A program made the position numbers and the translations under genes. Under the pieces are notes generated by a model that worked only from the letters and a program-made list of their open reading frames with translations, searched no databases and was not told the DNA's origin. This document shows, one piece after another, positions 30,590 through 39,448 of a DNA stretch of 64,000 bases; the stretch's first letter is position 1; each line of letters opens with the position of its first letter. This stretch comes from Cellulomonas sp. P24 (lineage in GTDB: Bacteria > Actinomycetota > Actinomycetes > Actinomycetales > Cellulomonadaceae): positions 2,170,001 to 2,234,000 of the forward strand of contig NZ_JAJDFX010000002.1 in the NCBI RefSeq assembly GCF_024704385.1, read 5' to 3'.

Positions 30590-31911
30590 CAGCCGGACGC
30601 TCCCGTGCCGGCGCTGGTGCTGGTGGTCGGCGTGCTGCTGCTGCTGGGGCTGGGGCCGGCGCTCGGGCTCGCCGTGGGAAGGGTCCCGGCCGTCGCGGCC
30701 TCGTTCTGGATGATCTGGACGTGGGACCGGGCGTCCGCGAGGCTCGTCGCCACGATGCTCTGCGCGAGCCGGTCCTGGACGAACGGCGCAAGGCTCGCGA
30801 CCTGGAGCTGGCTCTCCTCGACGACCTCGGACAGGCGTACCGGACCGATGCTCTGGTCGATCCCCCGGTAGATCGCGACCCTGCCGTCAGCGACGCCGAC
30901 GTAGTACTGGGTCTGGGTCCAGCGGTAGCCCGCGTACCCCGCGCCGCCGAGGACGGCCAGGACGAGCACGATCACGAGCAGGGTCCGCCCGCGACGGCGT
31001 CGGGGCTCGGGTGCGTCGTCGTCAGGCGCGTCGCCGGTGGTCGGCGACTCGCTCGCGGCCCGGGCGAGCGACGCGGCACGAGCCGCAGGTCCGTCGGCGG
31101 CCGACGTCGGGACGTTCCGGGACAGCGCGGCGGAGCCGACGACGGTCGCGGCCGTCGTCGGTGCAGCGCCGTCGGGAAGGTTGTCCAGGTCGACGACGTC
31201 CGCGACGATCACGGTCACGTTGTCCGGTCCGCCGCCGCGCAGTGCGAGCTGCACCAGCCGGTCCGCGCATGCGTTCACGTCCGTGATCGAGTCCATCGTC
31301 TCGGCGATCGTCTCCGCGGAGACGACCCCCGAGAGACCGTCGGAGCACAGCAGCCAGCGGTCGCCGGGCCGTGCCTCGCGGACCGACAGGTCCGGGATGA
31401 TCTCCATGTCGAAGTCGCCGAGGACCCGCATGACGACCGACCGCTGCGGGTGGTGCGCCGCTTCTTCGAGGGTGATCTTCCCGGTGTTGACGAGGTGCTG
31501 GACGAACGTGTGGTCGATCGTGACCTGGTTCAGCTCGCCGTCACGCAGCAGGTAGGCGCGGGAGTCGCCGATGTGCGCCATGACGAGCTTGTTGCCGGCG
31601 CGCAGCAGCGCCGTGACGGTGGTGCCCATCCCGCCGAGGTCGGCGTCGGCCTTGGCGCGGGCGAGCAGCTCGTCCTGCGCGGCGTGCAGGGCGGCGTCGA
31701 GCTCGTCGAGCGCGTCGTCGGGCCCGTGCGCCTCGTCGTCCAGCGGCGCGAGGGCTGCCACCGCGATCGAGGAGGCGACATCACCGCCGGCGTGGCCGCC
31801 CATGCCGTCGGCCACCATGAGCAGGTGTGGTCCCGCGTAGGCCGAGTCCTGGTTGTTCGAGCGCACGAGCCCGATGTCGGACCGCGCGGCGTAGCGCAGG
31901 GCGATGGACAA
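30589..31911 (-). CDS. pstP: PP2C-type Ser/Thr phosphatase PstP
   Basis: The 440-residue partner phosphatase that reverses PknA/PknB phosphorylation. Metal-binding PP2C motifs are clear: RSNNQDSAYAG near residue 17, VADGMGGHAGGDVASS near residues 33-48, GDSRAYLLRDGELNQVT near residue 114 and CSDGLSGVV near residue 188, then GGPDNVTVIV. A Pro/Ala linker leads to one transmembrane helix (LLVIVLVLAVLGGAGYAGY) near residues 307-325 and an extracellular tail that is Ser/Thr-rich. It begins seven bases after fhaB. Confidence 0.95.
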   Translation of the reverse strand: MSIALRYAARSDIGLVRSNNQDSAYAGPHLLMVADGMGGHAGGDVASSIAVAALAPLDDEAHGPDDALDELDAALHAAQDELLARAKADADLGGMGTTVTALLRAGNKLVMAHIGDSRAYLLRDGELNQVTIDHTFVQHLVNTGKITLEEAAHHPQRSVVMRVLGDFDMEIIPDLSVREARPGDRWLLCSDGLSGVVSAETIAETMDSITDVNACADRLVQLALRGGGPDNVTVIVADVVDLDNLPDGAAPTTAATVVGSAALSRNVPTSAADGPAARAASLARAASESPTTGDAPDDDAPEPRRRRGRTLLVIVLVLAVLGGAGYAGYRWTQTQYYVGVADGRVAIYRGIDQSIGPVRLSEVVEESQLQVASLAPFVQDRLAQSIVATSLADARSHVQIIQNEAATAGTLPTASPSAGPSPSSSSTPTTSTSAGTGASG

Positions 31912-31917
31912 CGGGGA

Positions 31918-32439
31918 CTACCTCTGCAGCTCGAGGACGTTGGTGCCGACTCGCACCTGGGCGCCCAGAGGGACGGGGGTCGGCTGATCGATGCGTCGGC
32001 CCGCGACGAACGTGCCGTTCGTCGATCCCAGATCCTCGATCACCCAGCCGCCCACCTCCGGGAAGAGGCGCGCGTGTCGCGAGGACAGTGCGATGTCGTC
32101 GATCACCAACGTGCAGGACGGCGCGCGCCCGATGAGGACCGAGGACGTGCCGAGGGGCACGCTCGTGCCGCGGAGCGAGCCCTCCACGACGACGAGCCGC
32201 GTGGCGGACGGCTCCCGCCGCGGTGGTGCCTCGCGACGAGCCGACGGTCCCGGCGAGCCCGCCGAGGCCGGTGGGACCGACGCGGGACCGGCAGCGCGGG
32301 CGGCGCTGCGGCGGGTACTGATCCGGGTGCCGTAGAGGTCGTGCCGCAGCACCCGCACCGCCGAGAGGACGAACGCCCAGAGCAGGATCAGATAGCCCAG
32401 CCGCAGCAGGGTGATCGTCAGGGCGTTCACCGGCGTCAC
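31918..32439 (-). CDS. fhaB: FHA-domain protein FhaB
   Basis: 173 residues. GTG 32439 overlaps the fhaA stop by four bases. The N-terminus has one transmembrane helix (LLRLGYLILLWAFVLSAVRVL), then a basic Pro/Ser linker and a C-terminal FHA domain (SSVLIGRAPSCTLVIDDIALSSRH, then GSTNGTFVAGRRI). The phosphothreonine-binding Arg, Ser and Asn are present. Homologues bind phosphorylated wall-synthesis proteins. It is the second gene of the operon. Confidence 0.92.
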   Translation of the reverse strand: MTPVNALTITLLRLGYLILLWAFVLSAVRVLRHDLYGTRISTRRSAARAAGPASVPPASAGSPGPSARREAPPRREPSATRLVVVEGSLRGTSVPLGTSSVLIGRAPSCTLVIDDIALSSRHARLFPEVGGWVIEDLGSTNGTFVAGRRIDQPTPVPLGAQVRVGTNVLELQR

Positions 32440-33149
32440 GCGTCCTGGTCGTCGTCAGGCGCGCCGGTCCAGAACATGATGCGGGTGCGCCCGATCGTCA
32501 GGGCGTTGCCGTCGAGCAAGGTGGCGGCCGGAACTTGGTGGCCCTCGACGAACAGGCCGTTCGTGGACCCGAGGTCCGTCGCGATCACCCCGTCGGGCGT
32601 GACGCGGATCTCCAGGTGACGACGGGAGACACCGGGGTCGTCGACGATGATGTCGGCCTCGGACCCACGACCGATCACGGTGACCGGACCGGTCAGCAGG
32701 TACCGCTGGCCGTCGATGTCGACCAACGGGTGGCGCGGGCTCGGCGCGGCGGCGGTGGTGGCCGGCGCCACCGCACCGCGCACCGTCGTGCTGTGCACCT
32801 CGAAGCGGCCGGTCTCGAGCGCCTCGTCCTCGGAGAACGTCACGGTGACCGGGCCGACGAACGCGTACCGCTGACCGAGCGCGTGGTCGGTGACGTTGGC
32901 CGCGAGCTCGTCCGCGAGGGTCTCCGCGCCCCACTCCTCCACATGCTGGTAGTCCGCCGGGGACAGGGCGATCGCGAAGCTGTTGGGGACGACGGTGCGG
33001 TCGCGGTCGACCACGACGGCGCGGTCGTCGACCTCGCGGCGCAGGGCGCTCGCGAGCTCGACCGGCTTGACCTCGCTGCTGAAGGCCTTCGCGAAGGCCG
33101 TGCTGACCACGCGCTCGACGCCTTGTTCGAACTTGTCGAGGATGCCCAC
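32436..33149 (-). CDS. fhaA: DUF3662/FHA-domain protein FhaA
   Basis: 237 residues, first gene of the kinase operon. GTG 33149 is chosen because AAGGAGG lies just upstream and the product opens with the family sequence MGILDKFEQGVERVV. Residues 1-125 are the DUF3662 domain, with EVKPVELASALRREVDD and the VPNSFAIALSPADY strand. A flexible linker leads to a C-terminal FHA domain (VIGRGSEADIIVDDPGVSRRHLE, DLGSTNGLFVEG). FhaA homologues bind phosphorylated MviN and PknB partners to control peptidoglycan synthesis. Confidence 0.93.
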   Translation of the reverse strand: MGILDKFEQGVERVVSTAFAKAFSSEVKPVELASALRREVDDRAVVVDRDRTVVPNSFAIALSPADYQHVEEWGAETLADELAANVTDHALGQRYAFVGPVTVTFSEDEALETGRFEVHSTTVRGAVAPATTAAAPSPRHPLVDIDGQRYLLTGPVTVIGRGSEADIIVDDPGVSRRHLEIRVTPDGVIATDLGSTNGLFVEGHQVPAATLLDGNALTIGRTRIMFWTGAPDDDQDA

Positions 33150-33390
33150 GCCACCTCCTTCACGTCGTCGGTCCGTCGCCGTACGCCCGGTGGCTGCCCT
33201 CCACAGGTGACACGCCGTTCGTGAGGCGCAGAGGGCCGTCCGGACCGGCGTCCACCCCGATGGTATCCAGTGCCGCTGGGTTGACCCGCCGATCCGAGTG
33301 CCAAACACGTCCGAAGTGTCCTGGTGCGGGTTCAGGGGGTCGGTCCGGGAGTGGGGCCGGGGCGACCTGCGTGCTAATCTGCTCCGGCGC

Positions 33391-33473
33391 GCGCGAGTGG
33401 CGAAATGGCAGACGCGCTGGCTTCAGGTGCCAGTGCCCGCAAGGGCGTGCGGGTTCAAGTCCCGCCTCGCGCA
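33391..33473 (+). tRNA. tRNA-Leu (CAG)
   Basis: An 83-nt class II tRNA with a long variable arm. The acceptor GCGCGAG pairs with CTCGCGC and the discriminator is A. The anticodon stem CTGGC/GCCAG holds loop TTCAGGT, anticodon CAG at 33424-33426. The T-loop GTTCAAG is present. CCA is not encoded. A -10-like TAATCT at 33375-33380 lies 10 bases upstream. Confidence 0.97.
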
Positions 33474-33514
33474 CAGAGGGGTGTTCGTTCAACGGGCGCC
33501 TGGTTGTTCGGGTC

Positions 33515-33547
33515 ACCCCCGGTCGGAGATTCCCCGGCCGGGGGTTT
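33515..33547 (+). terminator. Terminator after tRNA-Leu
   Basis: ACCCCCGG (33515-33522) pairs with CCGGGGGT (33538-33545), followed by TTT. The stem is 8 bp, about 40 bases after the tRNA. Confidence 0.65.
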
Positions 33548-33690
33548 CCTGTTGGTGGATCTGGTCGGCGGGTGACCTCGGCATGTCTGCTGGCGCCGCG
33601 GCTCCGACGCATCCACGATGCCGACGCCCCCGCATGCGAACGCGCCGCCGGACCCGGCGAGGGGCCCGGAGAGGCGAGCGGAGTCGGCTT

Positions 33691-33867
33691 CTAGCGGACG
33701 CGTCGGCGAAGTACGAGGGCCGTCGCGCTCGACACGACGAGCGCGACGAGAAGGAACTGCCACAGCCGGAACTCGTGCGCCGCGGCGCGGTAGGTCGTCA
33801 AGGCGATCAGCGTGACGGCTCCGGTGATCAGCGACTCGCGAGTCAGGATCTTCTTCACGGCGATCAC
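33691..33867 (-). CDS. Small two-helix membrane protein
   Basis: 58 residues: a short basic start (MIAVKKILTRES), a hydrophobic helix (LITGAVTLIALTTYRAAA), a short polar turn and a second helix (LWQFLLVALVVSSATALVL) ending in RRRVR. GTG 33867 is chosen because AGGAGAGG lies five bases upstream; GTG 33858 (MKKILTRES) is the alternative. The ribosome site is one arm of a hairpin (33873-33924). I recognise no family. It stands alone, between tRNA-Leu and the divergent Old Yellow Enzyme gene. Confidence 0.65.
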   Translation of the reverse strand: MIAVKKILTRESLITGAVTLIALTTYRAAAHEFRLWQFLLVALVVSSATALVLRRRVR

Positions 33868-33872
33868 CGCAC

Positions 33873-33924
33873 CCTCTCCTGGAGCACTGCGACACCAGAG
33901 GGTGCAGTGGGGCTGCAGGAGAGG
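33873..33924 (-). promoter_or_regulatory. Leader hairpin covering the ribosome site of the small membrane protein
   Basis: On the minus strand CCTCTCCTG pairs with CAGGAGAGG (plus coordinates 33916-33924 and 33873-33881), a perfect 9-bp stem. An inner 6-bp stem is formed by 33885-33890 with 33904-33909. The AGGAG ribosome site lies inside the outer stem, so folding should hide it. The rest of the 320-base intergenic stretch to 34187 shows no gene. Confidence 0.55.
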
Positions 33925-34187
33925 CGCTGACGAGAGTCCCCGACGCACGACAGCCGGAAGCCGCACCTCGCGGATCCACCTGTGACGACCGTGCCCATGA
34001 TGCCCCCCACCACGGTGGTCGACCCCGTTGCCGACCGAACGACGTTAGCGCGGGCGCACGCGTCTGTCACAGGTCGCTGTGCCCGCCCGGCCCGCTCGAC
34101 CCCGGAATAGTCGTCCGCGAGGCTCCGTTGCAGCCACGGGTCCCGTCGCGCTCGCGGCGGGGCTTCCGTGACGAAAGGCCGCACCTG

Positions 34188-35261
34188 ATGGATCTGTTCT
34201 CGCCCGTCTCGCTCGGAGACCTGCACCTGCCGAACCGCGTCGTGATGGCGCCCCTCACCCGGATGCGGTCCGGTGCTGCGGGGGTCCCCGGTGACCTCGT
34301 GGCCGAGCACTACGCGCAGCGGGCGAGCGTCGGCCTGATCATCACGGAGGGCACGTACCCGAGCCACGAGTCGCGCGCCTACCCGGGCCAGCCCGGCATC
34401 GTGACCGAGGAGCAGGTCGAGGGCTGGCGTCGGGTCGCTGACGCCGTCCACGCTCGGGGTGGCCGCATCGTCATGCAGCTGATGCACAGCGGGCGGGTGG
34501 CGCACACGGACATCACGGGGACCGACCGGATCGTCGCGCCGAGCGCGATCGCGATCGACGGCGAGGTGCGCGCCGCGGTGGGCAAGCTGCGGTTCCCCGT
34601 GCCGCACGCCCTCACGACCGAGGAGCTGGACGTCGTCCGCGACGAGTTCGTGACCGCTGCGAGGAACGCGATCGTCGCCGGGCTCGACGGGGTCGAGATC
34701 CACAGCGCGAACGGCTACCTGCTGCACCAGTTCCTGTCGCCGGCGTCGAACCAGCGCGAGGACGGGTACGGCGGTTCCCCGCAGAACCGTGCGCGGTTCG
34801 GTATCGAGGTGACGACGGCCGTCGCCGAGGCGATCGGCGCGGGCCGGGTGGGCATCCGCATCTCCCCGATGCACAACATCCAGGACGTCCTCGAGACGGA
34901 TGCCGCCGACGCGACGGCGACCTACGAGGCGCTCGTCGACGGCATCGCCCCGCTCGGCCTCGCCTACCTGAGCGTCCTGCACAGCGACCCGACCGGTGAG
35001 CTCGTCCAGGGCCTGCGGGCCCGCTTCGGCGGCAAGCTCATCGCCAACAGCGGCTTCGGCAGGATCACGACCCGGGACGAGGCGCTCGCGCTCGTCGCGG
35101 AGGCGAGCGCCGACGCCGTCGCCGTCGGTCGCCTTGCGATCGCCAACCCCGACCTCGTCGAGCGCTGGCAGGCCGACGCGGCGGAGAACACGCCGGACCC
35201 CCAGACGTTCTACGGCTCGGGACCTGAGGGGTACACGGACTACCCGCGGCTGAGCGCCTAG
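34188..35261 (+). CDS. Old Yellow Enzyme family alkene reductase
   Basis: A 357-residue FMN-dependent flavoprotein of the OYE/NemA class, reducing activated C=C bonds with NAD(P)H. The start MDLFSPVSLGDLHLPNRVVMAPLTRMRS is the family N-terminus and lies after GAAAGG. Active-site His-Asn pair: HSANGYLLHQFLSP near residue 180, with substrate-binding MQLMHSGRVAH near residue 95. NQREDGYGGSPQNRARF is the conserved loop, and VAVGRLAIANPDLVER binds FMN phosphate. The natural substrate is unknown. Its stop codon lies inside the first CTAGAA repeat. Confidence 0.92.
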   Translation: MDLFSPVSLGDLHLPNRVVMAPLTRMRSGAAGVPGDLVAEHYAQRASVGLIITEGTYPSHESRAYPGQPGIVTEEQVEGWRRVADAVHARGGRIVMQLMHSGRVAHTDITGTDRIVAPSAIAIDGEVRAAVGKLRFPVPHALTTEELDVVRDEFVTAARNAIVAGLDGVEIHSANGYLLHQFLSPASNQREDGYGGSPQNRARFGIEVTTAVAEAIGAGRVGIRISPMHNIQDVLETDAADATATYEALVDGIAPLGLAYLSVLHSDPTGELVQGLRARFGGKLIANSGFGRITTRDEALALVAEASADAVAVGRLAIANPDLVERWQADAAENTPDPQTFYGSGPEGYTDYPRLSA

Positions 35262-35315
35262 AACCCCCCACCTTCTAGCAGCCTGAACCGCTAGAACCCC
35301 CCCTCTTCTAGCAGC
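35258..35315. repeat. Two direct copies of a CTAGAA-N9-TTCTAGCAGC palindrome
   Basis: Units at 35258-35282 and 35291-35315 share arms CTAGAA and TTCTAG, a C-rich 9-base spacer and the suffix CAGC. Their period is 33 bases, about three helical turns. They overlap the OYE stop codon and end 19 bases before the ATPase start. They could be an operator pair or hairpins. Confidence 0.75.
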
Positions 35316-35334
35316 ATCGCGGTAGGGTGCGAGG

Positions 35335-36798
35335 GTGCGGGACGACGAGATCCGACGGCAGCTGACCCAGGCGAACCCCTGGTGGCGTGCGGTCGTGTCG
35401 GGCGCCTCGCCGACCGCGTGGGTCGACGAGCACCGCGCGTTCCGTGATCTCGGCAGGCACGACCTGGGGTATCGCCCGACGGTGCTCGACGACATCGCCG
35501 ACGGGCCGGTCACCGATCAGCTGGTCGTCCTGTCCGGTCCTCGACGCATCGGCAAGTCGGTCGCTGTGCTGGACGTCGCCAAGCGGCTGTGTGCACGCAG
35601 CGACATCGATCCCCGCCAGGTCATTCACGCGCCGTGCGATGCGATGACCCCGCAGGCCCTGCGTCGCGTGCTCGTGCTCGGCCGGGCACTGACGGCGTCG
35701 GTCGACCAGCCCGAGCCGCGACGGCGGATCTGGTTGCTCGACGAGATCAGCTCTGTCAGCGGCTGGTCGGCGATCCTCAAGGGGGCGCGCGACAACACCG
35801 ACTTCGGCGACGACACAGTGGTCGCCACCGGTAGCAGGTGGGCTGACGACGAGGACGTCGAGGGCAACCTGCTGGCCGGACGAGCGGGTCACGGCACGCG
35901 ACGGCGCCGCGTGCTGCTGCCGATGAGCTTTCGCGAGCATCTGCGGGCGACCCGCCCGGACCTCGGCGTTCCCGAGGTGATCCACCCCGGCGAGCTGCAG
36001 AGTGCGGAGGCGCGCCGGAGGTTCGCGACGTTCGAGGTGCTCGTCGATGACTACGACCTGGCATGGCAGGCGTACCTGACCACCGGAGGGTTTCCGCGTG
36101 CCGTCGCCGAGAGCGCCCGGCTGGGCGCAGTCACCGACGGCTACCTGGCGGACCTGGAGGCGTGGCTCCATCGAGACGTCGAGCCGGCTGCCGGGCCGGA
36201 GTCCATCCCGCTGCTCCTCGACATGCTCAGCACCCGCTCGACGAGCCCGCTCAGCGTGAACTCGACGGCGCAGGACCTCGGGTACGGCAAGGACGTGCTC
36301 GGCCTGCGTCTGCGTCGCATGATCGCGAGTCATGCGCTGCTGCGGTGCCCTCAGCGCAGCGCCGGCCGGCTCGTTCCGCGCACCCAGGCCAAGTACTACC
36401 TGACCGACCCCCTGCTGGCGTGGCTCCCGTCGCGTCGACGTGCCGGTCTCGACGCGCCGGACATGACGCGTCTGACCGAGGCCGCGATCGCCGTCACCCT
36501 TGCCCGCGTGATCGACAGCCTCGACGAAGGCCGCTGGCTGCACGGCGACACCATCGGTTACGCCCGCACCACCAGTGACAAGGAGGTGGACCTCGCGCCC
36601 GTCAGCGTGCCGTCGCGAGACGGAGCCGTCGAGACCGTTCCGATCGAGAGCAAGTGGGTCGACCGGGGGTGGAAGAGCGAGGCACGCACCATCACCGGCA
36701 AGTACGGACGTGGAGTTGTGGCGACCAAGACCATCCTCGATCTCGACGGAGGCGTGTGGGCCGTCCCGGCGCCGTTGCTCGCGGTCGCCCTCCAATGA
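35335..36798 (+). CDS. AAA ATPase with DUF4143 domain
   Basis: 487 residues. Walker A SGPRRIGKSV is near residues 67-76 and Walker B RIWLLDEISS near residues 128-137; a sensor-like ATGSRW follows near residue 163. This is the AAA_14 arrangement. The C-terminal DUF4143 region carries a PD-(D/E)xK-like motif: Asp in SDKEVDLAPV near residue 419 and ESKWVDRG near residue 440, so it may be nuclease-like. Such proteins are common orphans in bacteria and archaea with no agreed role. GTG 35335 follows a -10-like TAGGGT (35323-35328) by six bases, so the transcript may be leaderless, with its promoter under the second repeat. Confidence 0.78.
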   Translation: MRDDEIRRQLTQANPWWRAVVSGASPTAWVDEHRAFRDLGRHDLGYRPTVLDDIADGPVTDQLVVLSGPRRIGKSVAVLDVAKRLCARSDIDPRQVIHAPCDAMTPQALRRVLVLGRALTASVDQPEPRRRIWLLDEISSVSGWSAILKGARDNTDFGDDTVVATGSRWADDEDVEGNLLAGRAGHGTRRRRVLLPMSFREHLRATRPDLGVPEVIHPGELQSAEARRRFATFEVLVDDYDLAWQAYLTTGGFPRAVAESARLGAVTDGYLADLEAWLHRDVEPAAGPESIPLLLDMLSTRSTSPLSVNSTAQDLGYGKDVLGLRLRRMIASHALLRCPQRSAGRLVPRTQAKYYLTDPLLAWLPSRRRAGLDAPDMTRLTEAAIAVTLARVIDSLDEGRWLHGDTIGYARTTSDKEVDLAPVSVPSRDGAVETVPIESKWVDRGWKSEARTITGKYGRGVVATKTILDLDGGVWAVPAPLLAVALQ

Positions 36799-36858
36799 GC
36801 CAGTGAACCTTCGCGGTGGCGTGACGTCCACGCCCCGTCGCCAACCCGAGGAGTCCCG

Positions 36859-37630
36859 ATGACCGACCTTCCCAGCTTCGACCTGACCGGCAGCACAGCG
36901 CTCGTCACCGCCGCCGGGAGGGGGCTCGGTCACGCGATCGCCGTCGCCCTCGCCGCCGCGGGGGGCGGATGTCGCGGTCGGCCTGCGCGACGTCACGACC
37001 GGTGCGGACCTCGTCGCGGAGATCGAGGCCCTGGGCCGTCGCGCCCTCGCGCTCCAGATGGATGTCACCGACCTCACGCAGGTGCGAGCGGCCGTCGACG
37101 CGGCCGTCGGGCACTTCGGTGGGATCGACATCCTCGTGAACAACGCCGGGATCGCGCCGGGCAACCCCGCCGAGGACGTGACCGAGGCCGACGTCGCCGC
37201 GACGCTCCAGGTCAACGTCACGGGCACGTTCTTCACGAGCCAGTACGTCGGGCGGCACATGATCGAGCGGGGTGGCGGGCGGATCGTCATGATCGGGTCC
37301 CAGGCGGGGACGGTCGCGCTGCCGGGCGAGTCGATCTACTGCATGTCGAAGGCCGCGGTCGCCCATCTGGCGCGCTGCCTCGCGGTGGAGTGGGGGCCGC
37401 ACGGGATCACGGTGAACACCGTCGCGCCGACGTTCATCGAGACGCCGGGGACCGAGCCGGCGCTCGCGGACCCGGACTTCCGGGCAGACGTCATCGAGCG
37501 GATCGCCGCGCTGCACCGGATCGGGCGTCCGATGGAGGTCGCGGGGGCGGTCGTGTTCCTCGCCTCGCCGGCGGCGTCGTTGGTGACGGGGCACACGCTC
37601 GCGGTGGACGGGGGCTGGACGGTTCGGTGA
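36859..37630 (+). CDS. SDR family oxidoreductase, frameshifted at 36960-36965
   Basis: A 256-residue short-chain dehydrogenase after correction. The N-terminus has the Rossmann motif TAAGRGLGHAIA. The frame then breaks at a run of six G (36960-36965); five restore AAAGADVAVGLRDVTT. The second part has NNAGIAPGNP, catalytic Ser in MIGSQAGTVALPGESIYCMSK with Tyr and Lys of YxxxK, and the C-terminal end VTGHTLAVDGGWTVR. It resembles the glucose/sorbose dehydrogenase-like SDRs; the substrate is unknown. An AGGAG site lies before the ATG. An MFS pump follows 63 bases downstream. Confidence 0.88.
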
Positions 37631-37650
37631 AATAGATACGTGGTGGCTAC

Positions 37651-37671
37651 AGTTATTAGCATCTGACAACT
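37651..37671. promoter_or_regulatory. Imperfect palindrome in the MFS promoter, candidate MarR operator
   Basis: The 21-base AGTTATTAGCATCTGACAACT matches its reverse complement at seven of ten symmetric pairs, with AGTT/AACT ends. It lies in an AT-rich 63-bp gap before the MFS gene, whose neighbour encodes a MarR-type regulator. Confidence 0.45.
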
Positions 37672-37693
37672 AGCCGCCATCGCTCGGAGAACC

Positions 37694-39448
37694 GTGAGCT
37701 CACGCACGCCCTTCCTGTCCCATGACCACCCGCACTACAAGTGGGTCGCCCTCAGCAACACCACGCTCGGCATGCTGATGGCCACGATCAACTCGTCGAT
37801 CGTCATCATCTCCTTGCCCTCGATCTTCACGGGGATCCACCTCGACCCCCTGCAGCCGGGCAACGTGAGCTACCTGCTCTGGATGCTCATGGGCTACATG
37901 CTCGTGACCGCCGTGCTCGTGGTGACGTTCGGGCGGCTCGGTGACATCTACGGGCGGGTGCGGATCTACAACCTCGGCTTCGTCGTGTTCACGGCCGGGG
38001 CGATCGCCCTGTCGCTCGACCCGTTCACCAGCGGACCGGGCGCGATGTGGCTGATCGCCTGGCGCGTCGTGCAGGGCGTCGGCGGCGCGATGCTGTTCGC
38101 GAACTCGACCGCGATCCTCACGGACGCGTTCCCCCCGCACCGGCGGGGGATGGCCCTCGGCGTCAACCAGGTGGCCGCGATCGCCGGCAGCTTCATCGGT
38201 CTCCTCGCCGGCGGTCTCCTCGCCGTCGTGGACTGGCGCGCCGTGTTCATCGTGAGCGTGCCGATCGGGATCCTCGGCACCATCTGGTCCTACCGGTCGC
38301 TGCACGAGACGAGCCAACGCCGGGCCGCCACGCTCGACTGGCCCGGGAACATCACGTTCGCGGTCGGCCTGACGGCCGTGCTCACCGGCATCACCTACGG
38401 GATCCAGCCCTACGGAGGCAGCGCCACCGGGTGGACGAACCCGTGGGTGCTCGGGGCGATCATCGGCGGGCTCGTCCTGCTCACGGTCTTCATCCGGGTC
38501 GAGTACCTCTCGCCCGCGCCGATGCTCGACCTCCGCCTGTTCCGCATCCGGGCATTCAGCATGGGGAACCTCGCCGGGCTCCTCGCCGCGATCGGGCGGG
38601 GCGGCCTGCAGTTCATGCTGATCATCTGGTTGCAGGGGATCTGGCTGCCGCTGCACGGCTACTCCTACGAGGTCACCCCGCTGTGGGCCGGCATCTACAT
38701 GCTGCCGATCACCATCGGGTTCCTGCTCTCCGGCCCGCTGTCCGGGACACTGTCCGACCGGTTCGGCGCCCGAGGGTTCGCGAGCGTCGGGCTGCTGGTC
38801 GTGGCCACGACGTTCATCGCCCTCCTGCTGCTCCCGGTGAACTTCACCTACTGGCAGTTCGCGCTCATCACCGGCGTGAGCGGCATCGGTTCCGGCATGT
38901 TCGGCGCACCCAACAGGTCCGCGATCATGAACAGCGTCCCGGCGGGCGACCGCGGCGCCGCCTCCGGGGTCGCCGGCACCGTGCTCAACGCCGGCTCGTC
39001 GCTGTCGATCGGCGTGTTCTTCTCGCTCATGATCGTCGGGCTCGCCGGATCGCTCCCGACGGCGCTCCGCACAGGCCTGACCACGCACGGCGTGCCGGCC
39101 GCCCTCGCGCAGCAGATCTCCCAGCTCCCCCCGGTCGGCAGCCTGTTCGCCGCGTTCCTCGGCTACAACCCGATCCAGAGCCTGCTCGGCCCCACCGGCG
39201 TCCTCAGCTCGATCCCGCCCGCCGACGCCGCGACCCTCACGGGCAAGGAGTTCTTCCCGCAGCTCATCTCCGGTCCGTTCCACCACGGACTCGTGGTCGT
39301 CTTCGGGGCGGCGGCGCTGATGTCCCTCATCGGTGCGGTCGCGTCGTTCCGTCGCGGTGGCAAGTACGTGCACGACGACGGCGCGCCTGTCGACGGCGCA
39401 CCTGTCGACGCCGTGCGCGAGGTGGCGGCGACCGAGCGCGACGCATGA
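37694..39448 (+). CDS. MFS drug-efflux transporter, DHA2-like
   Basis: 584 residues, about fourteen hydrophobic helices, typical of the DHA2 proton-driven multidrug family. GTG 37694. Motif C-like [19 protein letters not shown] lies in helix 5, motif A-like [13 protein letters not shown] after helix 2, and the N-terminus has [21 protein letters not shown]. The hydrophilic C-terminus ends in repeated [12 protein letters not shown]. The stop overlaps the MarR gene, so pump and regulator are co-expressed. The substrate is unknown. Confidence 0.92.
   Translation: MSSRTPFLSHDHPHYKWVALSNTTLGMLMATINSSIVIISLPSIFTGIHLDPLQPGNVSYLLWMLMGYMLVTAVLVVTFGRLGDIYGRVRIYNLGFVVFTAGAIALSLDPFTSGPGAMWLIAWRVVQGVGGAMLFANSTAILTDAFPPHRRGMALGVNQVAAIAGSFIGLLAGGLLAVVDWRAVFIVSVPIGILGTIWSYRSLHETSQRRAATLDWPGNITFAVGLTAVLTGITYGIQPYGGSATGWTNPWVLGAIIGGLVLLTVFIRVEYLSPAPMLDLRLFRIRAFSMGNLAGLLAAIGRGGLQFMLIIWLQGIWLPLHGYSYEVTPLWAGIYMLPITIGFLLSGPLSGTLSDRFGARGFASVGLLVVATTFIALLLLPVNFTYWQFALITGVSGIGSGMFGAPNRSAIMNSVPAGDRGAASGVAGTVLNAGSSLSIGVFFSLMIVGLAGSLPTALRTGLTTHGVPAALAQQISQLPPVGSLFAAFLGYNPIQSLLGPTGVLSSIPPADAATLTGKEFFPQLISGPFHHGLVVVFGAAALMSLIGAVASFRRGGKYVHDDGAPVDGAPVDAVREVAATERDA

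Noticed and set aside
33160..33612. Minus-strand reading frame across tRNA-Leu
   Set aside because: Antisense of the tRNA with no coding signal.
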